A stretch of DNA of 11,584 nt, taken from assembly GCA_031272615.1 (NCBI GenBank), contig JAISTL010000337.1:1-11584 (forward strand). Direction: 5' to 3'. Position numbers and translations under genes: made by a program. Below the pieces are notes generated by a model, which was not told the origin of the DNA, did no database searches, and was given only the letters and a program-made list of their open reading frames with translations. Positions 6,146 through 11,584 of this stretch are shown in pieces. Source of the DNA: Methylobacteriaceae bacterium. GTDB lineage: Bacteria > Pseudomonadota > Alphaproteobacteria > Rhizobiales > Beijerinckiaceae. The stretch's first letter is position 1. Each line of letters opens with the position of its first letter.

Positions 6146-8254
6146 CTATGGAAACTTCTTGCCCTTGTCGGTACGCAGCATCATGGCCCTGAGGGCGGTG
6201 TAAGCCCGTGGGTCGGTTTCCGCCGCCCGGTAATACCAGCGTGTGGCTTCCCTGTAGTTCGGCTTGACGCCTTCGCCGGTCTCATAGGCGGCGGCCAGCT
6301 TGAACTGGGCGTCGGAAAGCCCCTGTTCGGCGGCTTTGCGGAACCAAGAGACGGCCCTGGCGGCATTTTTCTTCACCCCTTTGCCTTCGGCGTAGGCCAT
6401 GCCGAGGGCGTAGCGCGCCCTGGCCGATCCTTTGTCGGCGCCGCGGCGGAACCAGTCAAAGGCCTTGGCGGCGTTTGCCTCCACGCCGCGGCCTTCGGAG
6501 TAGATGGCGCCGAGATGGGTGTAGGCTTCGGCGAAACCGCGTTTTGCCGCCTTGAGATGCCAGGCGTGGGCCTCGGTGTCGTTCTGTTCGACGCCGTGCC
6601 CCAAGCCGTACAAAACTCCCATGGCATCCTGGGCGTTGACCAGCCCGAGTTCCGCCGCTTTCCGCGTCCAGCGCGCCGCTTCCGTGAGATCCCGCTCAAC
6701 GCCGTCGCCGAGATAATACAGGCGCGCCAAGGCAAACTGCGCCGCGGCGTTCCCCTGTTCGGCCTTTTCCGTCAGCGTCTCGATGGGAGTGGTCTCGGCG
6801 GCCTGCCTGGCTTTTTCGCCGTAAATGTCGAAGGTGATGACTCCGAGTTTTTCCAGCTTGAGAACGGCGTCATAATACCCTTCCTGGGCAGCCTTTTGAT
6901 ACCATTCCACTGCCGCAGTCCTGTCCTGGTTCACGCCTTCGCCCGCCTCGTACATCTCACCCAATTGATACTGGGCCGCAGCGTTTTTGTTGTCGGCCGC
7001 CTTGCGGAGCCATTCCGCCGCTTCGGCGGGGTTTTTGTCCACACTGTCTCCCCGGGCGTAGAGCATTCCGAGAGAATACTGCGCGTCGACCTGGCCCTGC
7101 TCAGCGGCCTTTTTCAAATAGTTCACGGCGCCGGGTAGATCCTGCGGCGCGCCCTGGTCCGTTTTGGCGAGAAAGTGGGTGGCCAGTTGGTACTGGGCAT
7201 CGGCCAGGCCGCCATCGGCGGATTTGCGCAGCCATTCCATCCCCAAGGTGCTGTCGGCGGCAGTTCCGGTTCCGCTGAAATAGGCGTCACTCAACTGATA
7301 CTGCGCCCGGGTGTCACCGGTTTCGGCCCGTTGCCGGAGTGCGGCAAATTCCCTGTCGGCCTTTTGCTGCACAAAATTGTCATAGGCGGCTTTGCCCTCG
7401 TCGCCCAAATCCTTCAATTCGTTCAGGGCCCGTTGGTCGCCGTTTTCGGCGGCTTTGAGAAACCACGAAATGGCCCGGGGCACATCCCGCCCTATGCCTT
7501 CGCCGCGCTTCAACAACATGGCGAGTTCATATTGGGAAGGAACGTTGCCGTTTTCCGCGGCGATGAGATACCACTCCGCAGCCTGTTCCGGGTCTTTTTC
7601 CACGCCCCGTCCGTCGCGATAAACGTTGCCCAGATTGTGATGCGCCCCGATAATTCCCCTTTGGGCCGCACGTTTGTAATATTCGACGGCGCGAGGGCGA
7701 TCTTCCTCGACGCCTTGCCCGGTTTCATACATGATTCCCAAAAGGTGCCATGCGAAGGGGTATTTCCGGTCCGCGGCCTTTTGCGCCCATTGAGCGGCCT
7801 TTTGCCTGTCCATCGGGACGTCGCGACCCATGAAATACGTCATGGCCACGGCGTACTCCGCCGCAGGATACCCCTGTTCGGCGGACGCGAGGTGATATCC
7901 CAGAGCAAGGGCGGGGTTGCGCTCAACGCCCCTCCCGGAAGCGTACAGTTCGCCGAGTTGATATTGCGCGCCGGCGTTGCCCTGTCCGGCGGACTTGCTG
8001 AACCAGTCAAACGCTTTGGAATAATCGCGCTCAACTCCCTCGCCAATGAGATAAAGCATACCGAGATCAAACTGAGCCGCGGCGTCACCCTGTTCGGCGG
8101 CAACGCGAAACTTTTCGGCGGGAGAGGCGGGAGTTTCCTGTGCATATGCGGGAGGCACAACCGTAAAACCGGTTGTGTCGGTGAGCCGACCGCCGGCGAG
8201 GAGCGCCAGCCCGACATACAATGGGATGATTTCGTATTTGCGCAGGTGCATCAT
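6146..8254 (-). CDS. large exported Sel1-repeat protein
   Basis: The 702-residue product is an alpha-alpha solenoid of Sel1-like repeats, a fold that mediates protein-protein contacts; no enzymatic domain is visible. Residues 8-21 are hydrophobic and AYA-QE (36-40) is a plausible signal-peptidase site, although the polar stretch between them makes an unusually long c-region. By eye there are about 17 repeats of 36 residues with the pattern AAExGxAxAQYxLGxxYxxGxGVxxD. Degenerate units with a non-repeat insert, near LKDLGDEGKAAYDNF and LEKLGVITFDIYGEK, split the array into three blocks. Two Met codons stand in tandem at the start and the ribosome site is weak (GGGAAA on the minus strand), so start confidence is moderate. 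It converges on fba and diverges from the thiE-like operon. Family members include Sel1-type surface and periplasmic proteins such as HcpC, LpnE and EsiB; a specific partner cannot be inferred. A periplasmic scaffold is my best guess. Confidence 0.85.
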   Translation of the reverse strand: MMHLRKYEIIPLYVGLALLAGGRLTDTTGFTVVPPAYAQETPASPAEKFRVAAEQGDAAAQFDLGMLYLIGEGVERDYSKAFDWFSKSAGQGNAGAQYQLGELYASGRGVERNPALALGYHLASAEQGYPAAEYAVAMTYFMGRDVPMDRQKAAQWAQKAADRKYPFAWHLLGIMYETGQGVEEDRPRAVEYYKRAAQRGIIGAHHNLGNVYRDGRGVEKDPEQAAEWYLIAAENGNVPSQYELAMLLKRGEGIGRDVPRAISWFLKAAENGDQRALNELKDLGDEGKAAYDNFVQQKADREFAALRQRAETGDTRAQYQLSDAYFSGTGTAADSTLGMEWLRKSADGGLADAQYQLATHFLAKTDQGAPQDLPGAVNYLKKAAEQGQVDAQYSLGMLYARGDSVDKNPAEAAEWLRKAADNKNAAAQYQLGEMYEAGEGVNQDRTAAVEWYQKAAQEGYYDAVLKLEKLGVITFDIYGEKARQAAETTPIETLTEKAEQGNAAAQFALARLYYLGDGVERDLTEAARWTRKAAELGLVNAQDAMGVLYGLGHGVEQNDTEAHAWHLKAAKRGFAEAYTHLGAIYSEGRGVEANAAKAFDWFRRGADKGSARARYALGMAYAEGKGVKKNAARAVSWFRKAAEQGLSDAQFKLAAAYETGEGVKPNYREATRWYYRAAETDPRAYTALRAMMLRTDKGKKFP

Positions 8255-8580
8255 CAGGTTTCCCGTTTCAATACTGTTGTTGTTCTGGTGGACTCGCAGG
8301 GTTGGTGTTCATGGTTCCGCAAGGAGTCGGGGCGCCCGGGCGGTTTGCGGGTGTCGTGACGCACTCCCGAAGGTCAAAAGCATCAGGCATGCGGGCGTTG
8401 CGCCGCGGTTCGTTGTACACCCGGATGCGCCTTCAAGGCAAACGGGAACTGATGCGCGGCCCATGGTGATATCATGCGAAATCGCAATGGATTTTCTTCG
8501 AGCGATAAAATATAGTCGGGCGGAAGCTGTTTCGACAAGATCGTCGGGATCTTCGGAGCGTTAAAACTGGAGCATTGCCA
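8255..8580. other. divergent intergenic region
   Basis: These 326 bp separate the minus-strand Sel1 gene from the plus-strand thiE-like operon and contain no convincing gene. The only AT-rich patch is 8490-8516, where the plus-strand promoter candidate lies. A 6-bp stem, AAGATC (8537-8542) with GATCTT (8548-8553) and a 5-nt loop, falls in the expected leader. GATGCGC occurs twice (8424-8430 and 8451-8457). I found no clear promoter for the minus-strand gene and no TPP riboswitch-like sequence. Confidence 0.6.
8488..8516 (+). promoter_or_regulatory. promoter candidate for the thiE-like operon
   Basis: TATAGT (8511-8516) matches the -10 consensus at five of six positions; the overlapping TAAAAT (8506-8511) also does. 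A -35 for the first would be TGGATT (8488-8493) at 17 bp, which is poor. The candidate implies a leader of roughly 60 nt before ATG 8581. Confidence 0.4.
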
Positions 8581-9237
8581 ATGGCGCAGGGTGATTCGCC
8601 GCGTCTTTACCTGATTGCACCGGCGGTGGATGAGTGGGGGGACTTTCTGGCCATGCTGGAGGAGGCTTGCGCGGCCGGAGATGTCGCGTCGCTTCTGGTG
8701 ACGTTGCCGCCGGTCGATGCCCGCGCCCGGGTGAATTTCGTAAAAGCGGCGGCCGCGGTGGTTCAGAAGTACGGGACGGCGCTTCTGGCCCGTTATCCGG
8801 ATACGGAAGAATTGATTCGCCAGGCGTTTCGCGGCGGAGCCGACGGCATACATGTGATGGGGGGCGGGGACACGCTCCTTGCGGTGCGCGGGCAAATCGG
8901 GAATGATGCCATTCTCGGAGCCGGAGGTTTGAAATCACGGGATGACGCCATGTGGGCGGGAGAGCGCGGCGCGGATTATGTGATGTTCGGAGAGCCGCAT
9001 GCGGACGGATTCGTGCCTCCCCTTTCGCAAATCCGTGAGCGGGTGGCGTGGTGGTGCGAGATTTTCAACATTCCGTGTGTCGCCTACGCGCCGGATCAAA
9101 CTGCGCTGGAAGCTCTGGCGGACGCCGGCGCCGAGTTTCTGGCGGTGGATGAACCGGTGTGGAAACACCCGCGGGGCGCCGGCGCGGCGGTGGGCGAATT
9201 GAACGATATTCTGAAAAACTACAGGGTGGCGGAATGA
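8581..9237 (+). CDS. thiamine phosphate synthase-like protein (degenerate ThiE family)
   Basis: The 218-residue product has the size and strand pattern of a ThiE/TenI-type TIM barrel: RLYLIAP near the N-terminus, RGGADGIHVMGG mid-protein (usual ThiE GADGVHLGQ), then LGAGGLKSRDDAM and RGADYVMFGEP (usual GADYIGxGP). The residues that bind pyrophosphate and Mg in real ThiE are not there: the NDR segment reads ARYPDTEE and the GPxFPTxTK loop reads GEPHADGF. Coupling of the thiazole and pyrimidine precursors of thiamine is therefore doubtful. TTG at 8575 would be too close to TGGAG (8568-8572); ATG 8581 gives a normal 8-bp spacing. It heads a probable operon with the next Sel1 gene (ATGA overlap) and suhB. 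Its true substrate is unknown. Family membership is fairly sure; activity is not. Confidence 0.72.
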   Translation: MAQGDSPRLYLIAPAVDEWGDFLAMLEEACAAGDVASLLVTLPPVDARARVNFVKAAAAVVQKYGTALLARYPDTEELIRQAFRGGADGIHVMGGGDTLLAVRGQIGNDAILGAGGLKSRDDAMWAGERGADYVMFGEPHADGFVPPLSQIRERVAWWCEIFNIPCVAYAPDQTALEALADAGAEFLAVDEPVWKHPRGAGAAVGELNDILKNYRVAE

Positions 9238-10208
9238 TGAACAGCATTCGGTTCAGATTCATGCTCGCGGGAATTCTGGTTGCCGCGTATCTGCCGGTTT
9301 TCGCCGGGGCGGCAACGCCGGAAGCGGGAGCGAAAGAAGTTTCGCAGAAAGAGCAAACCCGGACCGGGCCGGTGGTTGACCTTGCTTATGGCGCCTATCA
9401 GAGACGCGAATACAAAACGGCCATGAAGGAGGCCATGGATCGCCTGGAGACCGACAAGCGGGACACCGCGGCGATGACGTTGTTGGGGGAACTCCATGCC
9501 AACGGCTGGGGCGTGCTGCCCGATGCCAAGGCCGCCGAGGAGTGGTATCTGGCCGCTGCCAGGCTCGGCGACGCCAACGCCATGACGGCATTGGGGCTCA
9601 TGAATTTGTCGGCATCCCGGACGGATCCGGCGAAACTGGAACAGGCCCGGCTATGGTTTGAAAAAGCGGCGGAATTGTTGGAACCGGCTGCCAGTCATCA
9701 GTTGGCGCTGATGCTTCTGGCAACCAACGACCCGGTGGATGACAAGCGGGCGGTGGAGTTGCTGACCGTTGCGGCCAACGCGGGCGTGCACGACGCCCAG
9801 CACGATCTCGGCGAGGCCTATCTCATCGGCAGGGGAGTCAAACGCAACTACGGAGACGCGGCCAAGTGGTTCGAGAAAGCAGCCGCCTTCGGCAATACCG
9901 CCAGCGAGATTGAACTGGGCATTCTTCTCTACCAGGGGCAGGGGATCAAACGGGACGAAGAACGCTCGGCGCGAATGTTCATGCGGGCCGCCTACAAGGG
10001 GAATCCGGTGGCACAGAACCGCCTTGCGAGGCTCTACATTGTCGGGCGCGGAGTATCCAAGGATTTGGCCGAAGCGGCGGCCTGGCATCAGCTGGCGTCG
10101 ATGCGCGGGCTGGCGGACCCGGTTCTGAACTCCGAACTCGCCAATTTGACGAAGGATGAGCTGGAACGTGCCGACCGGCTTGTGCGGGAGAGGATTTCCG
10201 TGCAATAA
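9234..10208 (+). CDS. exported Sel1-repeat protein
   Basis: The 324-residue product starts MMNSIRFRFMLAGILVAAYL and has a clear Sec signal peptide: positive n-region, hydrophobic core about residues 9-23 and AGA-A cleavage after about residue 26. About six Sel1 repeats follow, best seen in AQHDLGEAYLIGRGVKRNYGDAAKWF and neighbours, ending in a short charged helix. Expected location is the periplasm, with a scaffold or binding role. ATG 9234 overlaps the thiE-like stop as ATGA, and AGGGTGG (9222-9228) precedes it, so translation is probably coupled; ATG 9237 is an alternative. The same gene order, thiE-like - Sel1 - monophosphatase, is familiar to me from Rhizobiales. It is much shorter than the divergent 702-residue Sel1 protein and is not a copy of it. 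Size and export recall ExoR-type periplasmic regulators, but I see no specific ExoR signature. Confidence 0.85.
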   Translation: MMNSIRFRFMLAGILVAAYLPVFAGAATPEAGAKEVSQKEQTRTGPVVDLAYGAYQRREYKTAMKEAMDRLETDKRDTAAMTLLGELHANGWGVLPDAKAAEEWYLAAARLGDANAMTALGLMNLSASRTDPAKLEQARLWFEKAAELLEPAASHQLALMLLATNDPVDDKRAVELLTVAANAGVHDAQHDLGEAYLIGRGVKRNYGDAAKWFEKAAAFGNTASEIELGILLYQGQGIKRDEERSARMFMRAAYKGNPVAQNRLARLYIVGRGVSKDLAEAAAWHQLASMRGLADPVLNSELANLTKDELERADRLVRERISVQ

Positions 10209-10252
10209 CACCTTCCGCTGTTTTCAACCATTCCATTTCCCGGGTGCCCGCA

Positions 10253-11038
10253 ATGATCGATTCTCCGCTGATGACTGTCATGACCGATGCCGTCTTCAAA
10301 GCGTCGCGAACGCTGAAACGTGATTTCGGCGAGGTGGAAAACCTTCAGGTATCGCGAAAGGGGCCGGGGGATTTCGTTTCCAACGCTGATCGTCGGGCCG
10401 AGGCTACTCTGCGGGAGGCGCTGGAAAAAGCGCGCCCCGGATACAGCTTTGTCATGGAGGAGCAGGGCGTCGTGGAGGGAACCGACAAGGCCAATTGCTG
10501 GCATATCGACCCACTGGACGGCACCACCAATTTCCTGCACGGCATTCCGCATTTCGCCGTTTCCGTCGGGTTGGAGCGGGACGGAAAAATGATAGCCGGA
10601 GTTGTCTATGACCCCATCAAGGACGAATTGTTCATCGCCGAGCGGGGGAAGGGCGCGTTCCTCAACAATCGCCGCATCCGTGTGGCGATACGCCGGGACT
10701 TCGCCGACACCGTCATCGCCTGCGGGCTTCCGGGACTCGCCGGGGAGAACCATCCGTTGTTCCTGAAGGAGGCGCGGAAGGTGATGGACAGAGCCGCCGG
10801 TTTGCGGCGCATGGGGGCCGCCTCTCTCGACATGGCCTATGTGGCCTGCGGGCGGCTGGACGGATATTGGGAGCGCGGGCCGCACAGCTGGGATGTGGCG
10901 GCGGGGGTCGTCATCGTCCGGGAGGCGGGCGGGTTCGTGACCGATGCCGGCGGAGGAGACAAAATCTTCGAAACGCGTTCCGTGGTGTGCGGCAACGAGT
11001 ATGTTCACCAGGAGCTTCTGAAACTGCTCAAGGCGTGA
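10253..11038 (+). CDS. suhB: inositol-1-monophosphatase family protein (SuhB type)
   Basis: This Mg-dependent phosphatase hydrolyses inositol phosphates and related sugar monophosphates in the cytosol; SuhB in E. coli also binds the transcription antitermination complex. The 261-residue chain shows EE (69-70, in VMEEQG), motif 1 DPLDGTTNF (86-94) and motif 2 WDVAAG (213-218), which supply the metal ligands. The N-terminal DFGEVENLQVSRKGPGDFVSNADRRAE closely follows rhizobial SuhB. A GTG at 10244 would add three residues but has no ribosome site; ATG 10253 follows GGG at 10242-10244 and aligns with family starts. It lies 44 bp after the Sel1 gene with no terminator between, so it is probably the third gene of that operon. 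Substrate is not determined by sequence. Confidence 0.9.
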   Translation: MIDSPLMTVMTDAVFKASRTLKRDFGEVENLQVSRKGPGDFVSNADRRAEATLREALEKARPGYSFVMEEQGVVEGTDKANCWHIDPLDGTTNFLHGIPHFAVSVGLERDGKMIAGVVYDPIKDELFIAERGKGAFLNNRRIRVAIRRDFADTVIACGLPGLAGENHPLFLKEARKVMDRAAGLRRMGAASLDMAYVACGRLDGYWERGPHSWDVAAGVVIVREAGGFVTDAGGGDKIFETRSVVCGNEYVHQELLKLLKA

Positions 11039-11047
11039 GCGCGCTCA
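11036..11047. repeat. perfect palindrome joining two convergent stop codons
   Basis: TGAGCGCGCTCA is a perfect 12-bp palindrome. Its left TGA is the stop of suhB on the plus strand, and its right TCA is the TGA stop of the OmpA-like gene on the minus strand. Only 6 bp lie between the two genes, so no terminator fits between them. Confidence 0.85.
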
Positions 11048-11584
11048 GCGTTCGGTCAGTTTGAACTCGATGCGGCGGTTGCGGGCATAGGCCTCCTGCG
11101 TGTCACCGGTGTCTATGGGCTGGAATTCGCCGAATCCGGCCGCGACAAGGTGTTGGGGCGAAATGCCCCGGGCGATGAAGGCCTCGACTACGGCGATGGC
11201 GCGGGCCGCCGACAAAGACCAGTTGTTGGGGAACTGCGGAGTCGAAATCGGGCGCACGTCGGTGTGGCCGTCCACCCTGATAATCCAGGCGATGTCCGGC
11301 GGAATGTTCATTTCCAGCTCTTTCAGGGCGCCGGCGATGCGGTCGATTTCAGGCGTCGCCTCGGGCAGCAATGTTGCCTGGCCCACGGGAAACAACAGTT
11401 CCGACTGCAGCACAAAACGGTCTCCGACCACGCGCATATCGGCGCGTTCGCCGAGGATGGCTCTGAGACGTCCGAAGAAATCGGACCGATAGCGGGTGAG
11501 TTCCTGCACTTTCTGGGCCAGGGCGGTGTTCAGGCGGCTGCCGAGATCGGCAATCTTCCTCTGGGATTCCTGCTCGCGGGTTTC
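11045..11584 (-). CDS. OmpA/MotB-like peptidoglycan-binding protein, C-terminal part
   Basis: The frame runs off the window edge, so the N-terminus is missing; 179 C-terminal residues are visible. The first 50 or so are rich in Glu, Gln, Arg and Leu and look like a coiled coil. An OmpA_C domain follows: LFPVGQATLLPE, then VDGHTDVRP (D109 of the visible part), NNWSLSAARA, GFGEFQP and a final NRRIEFKL. The TD and NRR residues form the usual diaminopimelate-binding site, so it should anchor non-covalently to peptidoglycan. A GTG at 11509 could be called as a start, but the frame stays open upstream and starting there would cut the coiled coil, so I treat the gene as 5'-truncated by the window. 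In related genomes such a protein follows a MotA/TolQ/ExbB-type channel gene; that neighbour would lie beyond the window. Confidence 0.88.
   Translation of the reverse strand, partial: ETREQESQRKIADLGSRLNTALAQKVQELTRYRSDFFGRLRAILGERADMRVVGDRFVLQSELLFPVGQATLLPEATPEIDRIAGALKELEMNIPPDIAWIIRVDGHTDVRPISTPQFPNNWSLSAARAIAVVEAFIARGISPQHLVAAGFGEFQPIDTGDTQEAYARNRRIEFKLTER

Noticed and set aside
7175..8359. 394-codon open frame on the plus strand opposite the Sel1 gene
   Set aside because: It is the complement of the Sel1 repeats, which explains its own repetitiveness; the minus-strand reading has a signal peptide and clear repeats.
8255..8580. TPP riboswitch before the thiE-like gene
   Set aside because: I could not find the conserved CUGAGA and associated helices; the leader after the candidate promoter is also too short.

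Overview
The window is GC-rich chromosomal DNA. It most likely comes from an alphaproteobacterium. The gene order supports this: tkt - gap - pgk - fba, followed by a thiE-like gene, a Sel1-repeat gene, a suhB-type inositol monophosphatase and a convergent OmpA/MotB-like peptidoglycan-binding protein. I recognise this order from Rhizobiales and related groups. The SuhB N-terminus and the Calvin-cycle-subtype class II aldolase also fit. Genus and species cannot be told from the sequence.

Layout. Positions 1-168 are the leader of tkt, with a weak promoter candidate. Transketolase (169-2163, +) is followed by a 358-bp non-coding stretch that holds a hairpin, an element shared with the tkt leader and a 16-bp dyad just before gap. 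GAPDH (2522-3529, +) ends in a textbook intrinsic terminator only 30 bp before phosphoglycerate kinase (3605-4798, +). Two perfect dyads separate pgk from class II fructose-bisphosphate aldolase (4898-5962, +), which ends in a TTCG-loop terminator. A short stretch after it looks like a decayed interspersed palindromic repeat. A large exported Sel1-repeat solenoid follows on the minus strand (6146-8254). A 326-bp divergent region (8255-8580) contains the likely promoter of a plus-strand operon: a degenerate ThiE-like protein (8581-9237), a second exported Sel1 protein (9234-10208, ATGA overlap) and SuhB-type phosphatase (10253-11038). The window closes with the C-terminal 179 residues of an OmpA/MotB-like protein on the minus strand (11045 to the edge). 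Its stop codon lies inside one 12-bp palindrome with the stop of suhB.

How the genes work together. Tkt, Gap, Pgk and Fba form a core of lower glycolysis/gluconeogenesis and sugar-phosphate interconversion. They are usable in the pentose-phosphate pathway and, in autotrophic relatives, in the Calvin cycle, but no rubisco or phosphoribulokinase gene is in the window. Hairpins sit between every pair of these genes, so each is probably expressed at its own level instead of as one uniform operon. The second half is envelope-oriented by prediction: two exported Sel1 solenoids and a peptidoglycan-binding protein. The least explained items are the 702-residue Sel1 protein placed between fba and thiE, the ThiE-like protein lacking the usual ThiE residues, and the cis-elements around gap and fba. 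I saw no clear novel defence or mobile system.
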